The notes: a model not told the origin generated them from the letters alone. Shown: positions 52,251 through 60,500, counted from the first letter of the stretch. The stretch is DNA of 64,000 bases from Streptomyces sp. GESEQ-35 (GCF_017948485.1 NZ_JAFFSX010000038.1:43029-107028); one strand, 5' to 3'. A program made the numbers and translations.

Positions 52251-53198
52251 ATGTCGCCGACCGTGAACGACGTGGACCGGTTCGAGGCCTCCAGGCCCCG
52301 CTTGGAGGCCATCGCCTACCGCCTGCTCGGCTCCGCGAGCGAGGCGGAGGACGCCGTGCAGGAGACGTTTCTGCGCTGGCAGGCCGCCGACATCGGCCAC
52401 ATCGAGGTCCCCGAGGCCTGGCTGACGAAGGCCCTCACCAACCTGTGCCTCAACCAGCTCACCTCGGCCCGCGCCCGGCGCGAGACCTATGTGGGCCAAT
52501 GGCTCCCCGAGCCGCTGCTCACCGGAGACCCGATGCTCGGCCCGGCCGACACCGCCGAGCAGCGCGAATCGGTCTCGTTCGCGGTCCTCACCCTGCTGGA
52601 GCGTCTCTCCCCCAACGAGCGGGCGGTGTACGTGCTGCGGGAGGCCTTCGACTACCCGCACCGGGAGATCGCCGAGATCCTCGACCTCACCGAGGCCGCC
52701 AGCCAGCAGATCTTCCACCGCGCCAAGAAGCACGTCGCGGACGGCAAGGCCCGCAAGGAGATCGACGAGGCCGCCGCCCGGCGGGTCATCGAGGAGTTCC
52801 TCGCGGCCGCCACCAGCGGTCGGACCGAACTTCTCGTGCGGCTGCTCACCGATGACGCCGTCGCGATCGGCGACGGCGGCGGGAAGGTCCCGGCCCGCGC
52901 CAAGGCGTGCGAAGGCGCCCTTGCGGTGGCGAAGTTCATGCGGGGCCTGTTCAAACCGAGCAAGGCCAAGCGCGCCATCGTCGGCGGCTCACCCGAGGTC
53001 TACGCCACGACCGCCAACGGTGACCCCGCCGTCGTGGCGGTCATCGAGGGCCGGGTCATCGGCGTCATGTGCCTGGCGGTCACCGCCGAGGGCATCGCCG
53101 GGTTCCGCAACCAGGTCAACCCCGACAAGCTCGACCGCGCGAACCGGCGGTGGGAGGCGGCGGCGGACCACGGAGAACCCCTGTTCAAGGCCTTCTGA
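52251..53198 (+). CDS. ECF sigma factor, SigJ/ECF41 type with SnoaL-like tail
   Basis: A 315-residue ECF sigma factor. Region 2 is PRLEAIAYRLLGSASEAEDA and VQETFLRW; region 4 is LSPNERAVYVLREAFDYPHR then EIAEILDLTEAASQQIFHRA. The C-terminal 130 residues form a SnoaL-like domain (AVYATTANGDPAVVAVIEGR-like strand, ending in FRNQVNPDKL). In ECF41/SigJ proteins this tail controls activity without a separate anti-sigma. The neighbouring oxidoreductase fits the known ECF41 link to COE genes. ATG 52251. Confidence 0.9.
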   Translation: MSPTVNDVDRFEASRPRLEAIAYRLLGSASEAEDAVQETFLRWQAADIGHIEVPEAWLTKALTNLCLNQLTSARARRETYVGQWLPEPLLTGDPMLGPADTAEQRESVSFAVLTLLERLSPNERAVYVLREAFDYPHREIAEILDLTEAASQQIFHRAKKHVADGKARKEIDEAAARRVIEEFLAAATSGRTELLVRLLTDDAVAIGDGGGKVPARAKACEGALAVAKFMRGLFKPSKAKRAIVGGSPEVYATTANGDPAVVAVIEGRVIGVMCLAVTAEGIAGFRNQVNPDKLDRANRRWEAAADHGEPLFKAF

Positions 53199-53213
53199 CG
53201 TCGGCTCCACCCT

Positions 53214-53233
53214 GATGTGAGGTGCTTCACATC
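53214..53233. promoter_or_regulatory. Inverted repeat before the FAD oxidoreductase
   Basis: GATGTGA (53214-53220) and TCACATC (53227-53233) are perfect inverted arms around GGTGCT, about 95 bases before the oxidoreductase start. It may be an operator or part of a sigma-dependent promoter; no transcription factor is identified. Confidence 0.45.
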
Positions 53234-53328
53234 CTGCTCCTGTCAGGAAACGACGGGCTGCCCGGTTCAAGTGGCGAACCCGCGGAAGAGCAGACAAGGC
53301 GGAAGAGCAGACAAGAGGGAGCAAGGAC

Positions 53329-54675
53329 ATGCAGCACCGCATCATCGTCCTCGGAGCCGGATACTCCGGAGCCGTCGCCGCCGGGCGCCTCGCCAAGCGG
53401 CTGCACCGCGAGGACGTCGCCATCACCCTCGTCAACGCCGAGCCCGACTTCGTCGAGCGCGTCCGGATGCACCAGGTGGCGGTCGGGCAGGACCTCAGGC
53501 CCCGGCCCTTCAGCGAGATGTTCGCGGACACCGGCGTCGAACTGAAACTCGCGAGGGTGACCACTGTCGACGTCGACCGCAGGTCCGTGACCGTGATCGG
53601 CGCGCGCGCCGCCGGGGGAGGGGAGGCCGGGCGACGGAAGGCCGAGGGGCTGGAGGCCGGGGGCCTGGAGGCCGGGGGCCTGGAGGCCGGGGAGCTGGAG
53701 GCCGGGGACCTGGAGGCCGGGGACCTGGAGGCCGGGGACCTGGAGGCCCAGGAGTTGGTAGCCGAGGAGCTGGAATACGACACCCTCGTGTACGCCCTCG
53801 GCAGCGGCTGGAACAGCCAAGGTGTCCCCGGCACCGCCGAGTTCGCCGACCAGATCGCCAGTCGCCCCGGCGCGCTCCGGCTGCGCGAGCGCCTGGCCCG
53901 GCTGGACGCCGGACGGCACGTGGTCGTGATCGGCGGCGGCCTCACCGGCCTAGAGGCCGCGACCGAGATCGCCGAGGCCCGCCCGGACCTCGACGTCGCC
54001 CTCGCCGCCCGCGGCGGCCTCGGCGACTGGCTCGCGCCCAAGGGCCGCGACCACCTGCGCAGCGTCTTCGCCAGGCTCGGCATCACGGCGCACGAACACG
54101 CCGCCGTCACGGAGGTCGAGTCCGACCGCGTCGCCACCGCCGACGGCAGGTCCATCCCGGCCGCAGTCACCGTGTGGACCACCGGCTTCGCGGTCCACCC
54201 GATCGCGCAGGCCACCACCCTGGAGACCACCGCCACCGGTCAGATCGTGGTCGACAGGACCATGCGCTCGGTCTCGCACCCGGACGTGTACGCCGTAGGC
54301 GACGCGGCCATGGCGATGGGCCCCGGCGACAAGCCGCTGCGTATGTCGTGCGCCACGGGCACCCCCATGGCATGGCAGGCCGCCGACGCCATCGCGGCCC
54401 GCCTCACCGGCGGAAAGATCCCGAACACACCGCTCCGCTACTTCAACCAGTGCATCTCACTGGGCCGCAAGGAAGGTCTGATCCAGTACGTCACCGCCGA
54501 CGACCGCGCCGTCAAGGCGGCCCTGACAGGACGGCTCGCCGCCCTCTACAAGGAACTGGTCTGCAAGGGCGCGGCCTGGGGCGTTGCCAACCCGTCCCTC
54601 GGGGTACCGACCCGACGCCGCCGCGTCGTGCGGGAGCAGTCCCAGGCGGGCTCGGCCGTCAAGGCGGCGGCCTGA
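53329..54675 (+). CDS. FAD-dependent pyridine nucleotide oxidoreductase (NDH-2-like)
   Basis: A 448-residue two-dinucleotide-fold flavoprotein. The FAD motif IIVLGAGYSGAVAAGRL is at residues 5-21 and the NAD motif VVVIGGGLTGLEAATEI at about 200-216; DVYAVGDAAMAMG completes the FAD site. It resembles type II NADH dehydrogenases. A run of LEAG(G/D/E) pentapeptides at about 109-148, coded by 15-bp repeats, is inserted in the loop before YDTLVYALGSG. It sits 130 bases after the ECF41-type sigma gene, its probable activator. Confidence 0.9.
   Translation: MQHRIIVLGAGYSGAVAAGRLAKRLHREDVAITLVNAEPDFVERVRMHQVAVGQDLRPRPFSEMFADTGVELKLARVTTVDVDRRSVTVIGARAAGGGEAGRRKAEGLEAGGLEAGGLEAGELEAGDLEAGDLEAGDLEAQELVAEELEYDTLVYALGSGWNSQGVPGTAEFADQIASRPGALRLRERLARLDAGRHVVVIGGGLTGLEAATEIAEARPDLDVALAARGGLGDWLAPKGRDHLRSVFARLGITAHEHAAVTEVESDRVATADGRSIPAAVTVWTTGFAVHPIAQATTLETTATGQIVVDRTMRSVSHPDVYAVGDAAMAMGPGDKPLRMSCATGTPMAWQAADAIAARLTGGKIPNTPLRYFNQCISLGRKEGLIQYVTADDRAVKAALTGRLAALYKELVCKGAAWGVANPSLGVPTRRRRVVREQSQAGSAVKAAA
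53653..53772 (+). repeat. 15-bp tandem repeat inside the oxidoreductase gene
   Basis: About eight units of GAGGCCGGGGACCTG (and close variants) keep the frame and encode Glu-Ala-Gly-Asp/Gly-Leu. The first six are nearly identical and the last two are diverged. Copy number could vary between strains by slippage. Confidence 0.9.
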
Positions 54676-54677
54676 CG

Positions 54678-55592
54678 CTACTGGGGTGAGGGCGGCCGGG
54701 TCGTGGTGGCCGCCCCGCCCACGCGGGCCTCGACGCACTCCCGTTCGCCGTCGGCCGAGGCGGGCCGGAAGCAGGCCCGTACGGTGCTGCCGGGGTGGGC
54801 GGCGGTCATCTCGGTGTAGACGTAGGTTTCCGTGTCGGCACTGTCCTCGATGCTTACGTCGTGGGTCGGGCCGCCTGCCGTGACCTCCACCCGGTCGCCG
54901 ATCCGGGCCCCCCACACCCGAGCCCAACTCGCGCCGCACTTCTCGCTGTGGCGCAGCTCCACGTGGGCTCCGGTCGCGGTGCGGTACGTGGTGAGGTTGT
55001 CGGGAGCGAAGCCGCAGACCAAGCGCATCGGGTCGCGGCCCTCACAGGAGGCTCCGTGGCATTGGGGGGCGAGAGAGTACGGGGCGGAGGCCGACAGCGA
55101 TTCGTCCTCCGGGGCATTCCGGTCCGGCAGCAGGAAGAGCACCAGTGCCACACCACCGACGATCACGGTGTACGCCGACACCAGCGCCACCATGAGTCGC
55201 CCCCTGCGGCGGCGCGGCCGCCTGGTCTCAGGGGGCTGGGGCGGTTCCTGCGGCTGCGGCTGCGGCTGCTGCCCTGGTCGTGGTCGCGGCCCGTCGGTGG
55301 CAGGGACGGGGACCGCCGCGGCGGCAGGGGCGAGGACCGCCGCGCGTCCGCTCCAGTCCGACTCGGCGATCTCCCACAGGGCCAGCGCCCGGAGCGCTCG
55401 CCCCTCCGGTTCGTTCGCGACCCGGCACAGTTCCTGGACGGCTTGACGCGGGGGCAGGCTCTTGCCGTTGAGATAGCGCTCCCACGAGGACTTGCTGTAC
55501 GCCGTACGCTCCGACAGCGCCGCCAGGCTCAGCCCCGTACGGGCCCTCAACTCCCGCAGTACCGCGACCAGCCGGGTGTGCTGCGCGGTCAC
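54678..55592 (-). CDS. Membrane-anchored HTH protein with DUF2690 domain
   Basis: A 304-residue protein. An XRE-like HTH (LSLAALSERTAYSKSSWERY then LNGKSLPPRQAVQ) occupies residues 5-60. A Pro/Gln-rich linker follows, one helix at 133-155 preceded by RRRRGR, and an extracytoplasmic DUF2690 domain with Cys178, Cys183 and Cys193. GTG 55592 overlaps the stop of the next gene upstream (GTGA). It is a paralogue of that gene's HTH half. It looks like a one-component transmembrane sensor. Confidence 0.85.
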   Translation of the reverse strand: MTAQHTRLVAVLRELRARTGLSLAALSERTAYSKSSWERYLNGKSLPPRQAVQELCRVANEPEGRALRALALWEIAESDWSGRAAVLAPAAAAVPVPATDGPRPRPGQQPQPQPQEPPQPPETRRPRRRRGRLMVALVSAYTVIVGGVALVLFLLPDRNAPEDESLSASAPYSLAPQCHGASCEGRDPMRLVCGFAPDNLTTYRTATGAHVELRHSEKCGASWARVWGARIGDRVEVTAGGPTHDVSIEDSADTETYVYTEMTAAHPGSTVRACFRPASADGERECVEARVGGAATTTRPPSPQ

Positions 55593-56386
55593 TTGGGCGC
55601 CGCCTCACGTAGGGCCTTCCAGGTGTGCGGTCCGATGACACCGTCCACGACCAGCCCGTCCCGTGTCTGAATACGTTCGACCGCGCGTTGCGTCTTCGGG
55701 CCGAAGACGCCGTCGATCTCCCCGGGCGAGATGCCCGCCCGGCGCAACAGGCACTGCGCCTCGGCCACTTCAGGCCCCATGTAGGTGTACGCCAGGATGG
55801 CGTCCGTGGTGCGGCTCAGGCCCGCGTACCAGCGGCCGTCGCCCTGCTCCAGCCGGCAGGTGTAGATGACCGGTACCGAGGACTCCGTCACGATGGCCGG
55901 GGTCGCCGCGACCGTACCGGCGCGGACGTCCGCGAGCTCGGCGCGGGCATCGGCGAGCCGCACGGCCAGCACAAGCGCCACGGAGACGGACAGCACCAGG
56001 GCCACCGCTCCCGCCGTGACCAAGGGCCGCAGGTAACGCCCGTCCGGCTGCTGCTCCGTGGGCGTGTGTGCCGGCGTCGCCGGGCCGCTCTGCGGGGCAC
56101 CGTTGCTGACCGCACGTCCCTCCGCCCAGCGTTCGGCGGCGATCTCGTGCAGCACCAGCAGCCGGGGCAAATCGTCACCGCCGATGCGGGCCATCGTCTC
56201 GACGGCCTCCCTGGGCGGCAGTGCCCTGCCGTTCAGATACCGCTGCCACGACCTCGCGCTGTACCCGGTCTTTGTGGCCAGTTGACGCGTGCTCAGTCCG
56301 CAGCGGTCCTTCAGTTTGCGCAGTCGCACGATCAACTGGTGGATATCTGGGTGCAGTTCAGCGGGCAACTCTTTCCAACGCGACAT
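55589..56386 (-). CDS. Membrane-anchored HTH protein with peptidoglycan-binding domain
   Basis: A 265-residue protein. The HTH (LSTRQLATKTGYSARSWQRY then LNGRALPPREAVE) is at 15-75, one helix at 121-143, and outside a PG_binding_1-type domain at 205-261 (VAEAQCLLRRAGISPGEIDG then VFGPKTQRAVERIQ). A DNA-binding head tied to a wall-binding tail suggests direct sensing of peptidoglycan. ATG 56386 is preceded by GGGGGAG. It is the first gene of a pair with the DUF2690 paralogue and is divergent from a secreted protein with a similar fold. Confidence 0.87.
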   Translation of the reverse strand: MSRWKELPAELHPDIHQLIVRLRKLKDRCGLSTRQLATKTGYSARSWQRYLNGRALPPREAVETMARIGGDDLPRLLVLHEIAAERWAEGRAVSNGAPQSGPATPAHTPTEQQPDGRYLRPLVTAGAVALVLSVSVALVLAVRLADARAELADVRAGTVAATPAIVTESSVPVIYTCRLEQGDGRWYAGLSRTTDAILAYTYMGPEVAEAQCLLRRAGISPGEIDGVFGPKTQRAVERIQTRDGLVVDGVIGPHTWKALREAAPK

Positions 56387-56719
56387 GTCTCCCCCGACTC
56401 GCGTTCGGGACCGCTGGTCCGGCCCCCGTGTCCCGGCCTCATTCTGCATCAGCCGTCACGGCGCTCCCGGAACGGCGACCCCGCCCTGGTGCAAATTCGG
56501 CCACCCCCGCTCGCGGTCGTCCCGCCACACCGACTCAGCCGGCGACGTCCCAGCAGGTCAGCGAGTGATCCGTCCCGGGATGACGTCACTTCCTCGTCAA
56601 CTGTGGCCAGCCATCACACCGACCCCACAGTCTCGTTGCGGAGCCGGCCGGTGCGGTCGGCTCCGTACATCGCACGTCAATCGCACATCGCACATTGCAC
56701 GTCAACGGAGGGGAACAAC
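56387..56719. other. Divergent intergenic region with repeats
   Basis: 333 bases between the HTH operon and the secreted protein gene. GCACGTCAA occurs at about 56669 and again at about 56696, and CGCACAT-like pentamers repeat between them. TGACGTCA, a palindrome, lies near 56582. These are candidate sites for one or both HTH proteins. I see no gene here. Confidence 0.45.
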
Positions 56720-57163
56720 ATGCGAGCTCTCACGAAGGCACTCGTCAGTGCCACCGCCGCAGTCGGCATCGCCGCCGGCGGCCTGACAACCGCGGGCACG
56801 GCCATGGCGGCTCCCGCGCCGGCCCATCAGCAGGCGGCGAGCACCGAGGCCGTCACACCGCTCGCGGTGGTCAACCTGGGGCTGACCCGGGCGCAGGCCA
56901 GGAACGTTCAGCGCTGGCTGACGACGCACTGGAACTACAACGGTCCGATCGACGGGTACCTCGGCACCGACAGTTGGAAGGCGTTCCAGCGCTGCTTGGC
57001 CGAGTACTGGGGCTACAACGACGCCATCGACGGAATCGTCGGTCCCAACACGATCACGGCACTGCAGCGCCTGCTGCGGAACTACGACTACAACGGCGCG
57101 CTCGACGGCATCGCCGGCGACGGGACCAAGGCCGCGTTCAAGCGTTTCGCCAACGCAATCTGA
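56720..57163 (+). CDS. Secreted small peptidoglycan-binding-like protein
   Basis: A 147-residue exported protein. A signal peptide ends near AMAAPAPA (about residue 31). The mature part repeats a YN(G)xIDGxxGxxTxxAxxR unit three times (WNYNGPIDGYLGTDSWKAFQ; WGYNDAIDGIVGPNTITALQ; YDYNGALDGIAGDGTKAAFK), the PG_binding_1 half-repeat. No catalytic domain is present. ATG 56720 has GGAGGGG upstream. It is divergent from the two membrane HTH genes, one of which has the same fold, so it may be their regulated product or co-sensor. Confidence 0.88.
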   Translation: MRALTKALVSATAAVGIAAGGLTTAGTAMAAPAPAHQQAASTEAVTPLAVVNLGLTRAQARNVQRWLTTHWNYNGPIDGYLGTDSWKAFQRCLAEYWGYNDAIDGIVGPNTITALQRLLRNYDYNGALDGIAGDGTKAAFKRFANAI

Positions 57164-57188
57164 CGGACCCACCGTCCCACTAACCCAC

Positions 57189-57228
57189 CGCGGCCCGTCC
57201 TCTCGTACGACGAAGAGGACGGGCCGCG
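57189..57228. terminator. Bidirectional terminator
   Basis: A perfect 15-bp stem, CGCGGCCCGTCCTCT (57189-57203) with its complement (57214-57228), with a 10-base loop between two convergent genes. Confidence 0.92.
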
Positions 57229-57243
57229 TACGAACGGGCGGCA

Positions 57244-58305
57244 CTAGCGGGTGGGCTCGGTAGGGGCCTTCGCGGCGAGGATGCGATAGGCGTTGCTGTG
57301 GCGTGGCAGCAGCGGGCGGACGGTCAGGTCGAGCAGGAAGCCGGCCGGCAGCGCGGGCAGGGCGAGGAGCAACGCGGCGGCCCATCGTGCGTGGTCGGTT
57401 GTGGTGGGTGGGCGGGGCACCCAGGGACGGCGAGGATCCTGGGCGAGGGTGGAAAGAAGCCTCTTGGCGGCCAGCAGGAAGTCCAGTCCGAGGTCGGCTC
57501 GTCTGTGCTCGACGGCCAGGACCGAGAGGCCGTTGGCGGTGAGGGCCTGTTTGAGGTTGTCGACGGGGAACATGTGCAGGTGCTGGGGTTGCACCCACTG
57601 TGACCAGTACTTGCCGAGGAGGCGGGCCCCGATGCATTCAGGGTCGGGCACTTCTATGAGGAGGTGTCCCCCGGGCGGGAGGACACGTACGGCGGCGCGG
57701 ATCTCAGCGAGCGGGTCGACGGTGTGCTCGAGGTAGTGGTGCATGCTCACCACGTCGTAGCGGTGGGTGAGGGTGTCGGCGAGGTCGGGGAACGAGCCCT
57801 GATGGGCGTCGTCGATCCAGCCACGGCGTTGGGCTTCTCGCACGCCGTCGCCGAGGTCCAGGCCCGCGAACGTGGTCTCCGGCCAGATCTCCTTGGCGGT
57901 GCGGCAGAAATGCCCGTAGCCCGTGCCGACATCCAGCCAGGCGCGGGGCGTGGTGTACGGCTGGAGCATGCGGGCGCGCCGCTGGTAGAGCTTGCGCATC
58001 AAGCTGAAACCGAACTCGACACTCTTGGCGCCGAGCCCGTCGTAGAGGTCCCGGTAGTAGAACTCAAGGCCGGAGGCGTTCAGTCGGGGGTTCTGAAATA
58101 TGTGCCGACAGTCGCGGCACCGTTCCAGCGTGAACGAACCGGGCTTGGCCTGAATGAAGTCGGGGCTGGTCAGATGGACTTGAAGGGTCGTTGAGCCGCA
58201 CCAGGGGCAGTCAGGACGGCGCGGCTCAAGAAAGCGGGCCGTTCCGTCGGCGAGGTCGGCCTGGTAGCTGGTTCTCAGGGCGGCTCGCGTGCTGGGCGTG
58301 GTCAT
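57244..58305 (-). CDS. Class I SAM methyltransferase with zinc knuckle
   Basis: A 353-residue methyltransferase. A four-Cys knuckle (Cys33, Cys36, Cys63, Cys66) precedes the SAM motif AWLDVGTGYGHFC (122-134), VVSMHHYLEHTVDPLAEIRA (post-II) and GGHLLIEVPDPECIGARLLG. The C-terminal 90 residues include a hydrophobic stretch (ARWAAALLLALPALPAGFLL), perhaps a membrane anchor. The same layout occurs in methyltransferases of surface-glycan and natural-product gene sets. ATG 58305; GTG 58308 is also possible. Confidence 0.88.
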   Translation of the reverse strand: MTTPSTRAALRTSYQADLADGTARFLEPRRPDCPWCGSTTLQVHLTSPDFIQAKPGSFTLERCRDCRHIFQNPRLNASGLEFYYRDLYDGLGAKSVEFGFSLMRKLYQRRARMLQPYTTPRAWLDVGTGYGHFCRTAKEIWPETTFAGLDLGDGVREAQRRGWIDDAHQGSFPDLADTLTHRYDVVSMHHYLEHTVDPLAEIRAAVRVLPPGGHLLIEVPDPECIGARLLGKYWSQWVQPQHLHMFPVDNLKQALTANGLSVLAVEHRRADLGLDFLLAAKRLLSTLAQDPRRPWVPRPPTTTDHARWAAALLLALPALPAGFLLDLTVRPLLPRHSNAYRILAAKAPTEPTR

Positions 58306-58543
58306 CACGGCGTCCTCGTCCTTCGCTGGGTCAGCAGATAGCCGGAGCCCAGGGCCTGGTGGATGTCGGTGCGGAAGGGGCTCGTGTTCGTTCCTGGTGT
58401 TCTACCAGTGGTGCGCTCCGATGTCGGGGCCGAAGTCGGCCAGGAGGTTGGCAGGTTCTGGAGGTCGAGGGCGAAGGCGTAAAGGGCCGTACCGTGGCCG
58501 CCGGCGGCGGTGCCGATCCGCAGGTCCTGGCGACACAGACGCT

Positions 58544-59447
58544 CCCCTCGGGCTGGTAGACCCAGGCTTCGATCGCGTCACCCGACGCCGTCGGGATCTG
58601 CACGGCAGCGCGCTGAGCGGACGAATTGTTGGCAGCGGCCCTCACCCCGCCGTGGTGATGGGTCACGGCATCGGTGCCATCAAGGCGGGGGCCTGGCGCC
58701 GTTCGCCGAGCGATTCCGTGACGAGCGCTTCATGGCGATCGCCCTCGACTACCGCAACTTCGGCGGCTCCAGCGCACAGCCGCGCGAACCACTCTCCGTT
58801 CGCCGCGAGCGCGAGGACTACAGCACGGTCATCGGCTGGGCCGCCGAACAGCCCCTACATCGACCCGCGCCAGGTCATCACCTGGGGCATGTCCTTCGCC
58901 GGCATGCACGTCCTTGAGCTCGCTGTCGCCGACACGCGCCTGGTCACGGCGGTCGCCCAGGCCCCGCTCACCGACGGTCTGGCCGCAGCCCGGATGTCCG
59001 ACCCCAAGGTCGGCTTCAACTCTTCGGGCCGGCCCTGCTCAACCCCGCCGGCTCACTGTTCGGCCGCAAGCCGATCTACCTCCCCGGCCACGCAGAACCC
59101 GGAAACCTGTCCAACGGGGCCACGCCGGACGGACCGTTCGGGGAGAAGCTCATGCCCTCGAAGGACGGGACACCATGGAACGACCGCGTCGCCGCCCGCC
59201 CGCTGCTCAGCTTCTCCTGGCGCCGTCCCGTGCGACGCGCCGCCTCCGTGCGGGTCCCCGCTCCTGCTGGTCGTCCTTGAGACAGACAGCATCGCCCCGT
59301 CCCGCCGTCCCGCCCGCCCTCGAAGTCGCCCGCAAGGCACCCGGGGCCGAACTGTTCCGCGGCGCCGGCGGCCACGCCGAAGTACTGCGCACCGAGGTCG
59401 ACTTCCTCCACCGTCACACCACGACCGCAGCCCCGAAGAAGTCCTGA
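58544..59447 (+). pseudogene. Decayed alpha/beta hydrolase with inverted 5' segment
   Basis: Several plus-strand frames spell a dienelactone-hydrolase-like protein: GPHPAVVMGHGIGAIKAG, FAERFRDERFMAIALDYRNF, DPRQVITWGMSFAGMHVLEL (nucleophile Ser in GMSFAG), and ending RTEVDFLHRHT. At least four frameshifts occur, mostly one-base changes in G or C runs. The expected N-terminal piece (RAAVQIPTASGDAIEAWVYQ) is present but on the minus strand at 58544-58624, directly before the plus-strand continuation, so a small internal inversion has occurred. It is dead beyond doubt. Confidence 0.82.
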
Positions 59448-59541
59448 GACCCTCCCGGACGGGCTTCGGAAACCACCCAGATCTGCCAGCAGCCCCTGAA
59501 ACACCAAAGGCCCCGGAGCGATCTGGGGCCTTTGACCTGTG

Positions 59542-59583
59542 TGTACTCGGCAGGATTCGAACCTGCAACCTTCTGATCCGTAG
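59542..59583 (-). tRNA. 3' fragment of tRNA-Arg(ACG), likely attachment site
   Basis: Read on the minus strand the sequence runs from the anticodon loop CTACGGA through TCAGAAGGTTGCAGGTTCGA to the acceptor end CGAGTAC and a discriminator A. The T-arm GCAGG TTCGAAT CCTGC is intact, but the 5' half of the tRNA is missing: the preceding bases do not pair. A copy starting at the anticodon loop is the usual core of an integrase attachment site. Confidence 0.82.
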
Positions 59584-59679
59584 CTCTACAGAGATCGGTC
59601 ATTAGCGGTCATTGAGGCCGCCGTTGGCTCCCTGAGACTGGCTGTTGATCACGGTCGATTGCTCGGGCTGCTGTACTTC

Positions 59680-59695
59680 GTTGCTGTACAGCAAC
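59680..59695. promoter_or_regulatory. 16-bp perfect palindrome near the attachment site
   Basis: GTTGCTGTACAGCAAC is a perfect palindrome, with a further half-site GCTGTAC at 59669-59675. The form suits a GntR- or XRE-type repressor. It precedes a small membrane-protein gene on the predicted element side of the tRNA fragment. Confidence 0.6.
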
Positions 59696-59847
59696 TCCTC
59701 TCGCTTACTGTCCGTCTCCTACGAGCCGTCAAATGCGACAAGCGGCTACACGCTCATCCTGGATCACGGGTCTTCCGCATGGGGACGTTCGATGAAGATC
59801 AGGACGAGGTCTCCGAACCAGAGGTACGCTTATGCTCCTCTGTGGCC

Positions 59848-60294
59848 ATGGAGCCGATATGGACCAGTGTTGTGGCCGTGGCCGGCACGTTGCTGGGCGC
59901 CGTTGCCACCTATCCCTTTCAGCGGCTTGCAGCCAAGCAGCAGACGTTGCGCGACGAGCGGATCGCCGCGTACACCGCGTTCGCCTCTGCCGTGGAGGAC
60001 TTCCGGTGGGGACAGGCCGAGCGCTACTTCAGCAAGCAACGAGAACCCGGCGGGGAAGCGTACCGATTGGCGTACCAGGAGGGTCACCGCCTGCGCACGA
60101 CCGCGTGGCAGGCGTTCTACCGTCTCAAGCTGGTCACGAACGACGCCACTCTCGTGGCCCACGCTGAGGCGGCTCTGGAAAAGACACGCTCAGTTTCGGG
60201 CGCTGCGAACGACAGCGAGCGGAACCAGTTGGACGACGTCGCCAAGGCAGCCATCAGAAACTTCGTCGACTACGCGTCGAAGCAAGTCCAGTAG
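59848..60294 (+). CDS. Small membrane-anchored protein of unknown function
   Basis: A 148-residue protein: MEPIWTSVVAVAGTLLGAVA forms an N-terminal helix, then PFQRLAAKQQTLRDERIAAY leads into a mainly helical, charged soluble part (about residues 30-148). ATG 59848 was chosen over longer frames because the family-like start lies there; TATGCT just upstream could be a -10 element. No named family is recognised. It lies inside the predicted tRNA-Arg element. Confidence 0.7.
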   Translation: MEPIWTSVVAVAGTLLGAVATYPFQRLAAKQQTLRDERIAAYTAFASAVEDFRWGQAERYFSKQREPGGEAYRLAYQEGHRLRTTAWQAFYRLKLVTNDATLVAHAEAALEKTRSVSGAANDSERNQLDDVAKAAIRNFVDYASKQVQ

Positions 60295-60500
60295 CCGAAC
60301 TCGACGTACGGCTCGGCGGAACCTGCTTACTGGATCCAGCCCGGCCCACTCCCAACACGCATTCCAACTGTGGTGGTGGGGTGGCGGTGTGTGTGCGGAG
60401 GCGTTCACCTGGGTTCATGGGCGGTTGGGCGCTCACTCGCCATCGGCGTCTGGTCTCCCCTGAACGGTCGTGAACCGTGCTCAATGAGACGGAAACTGAG

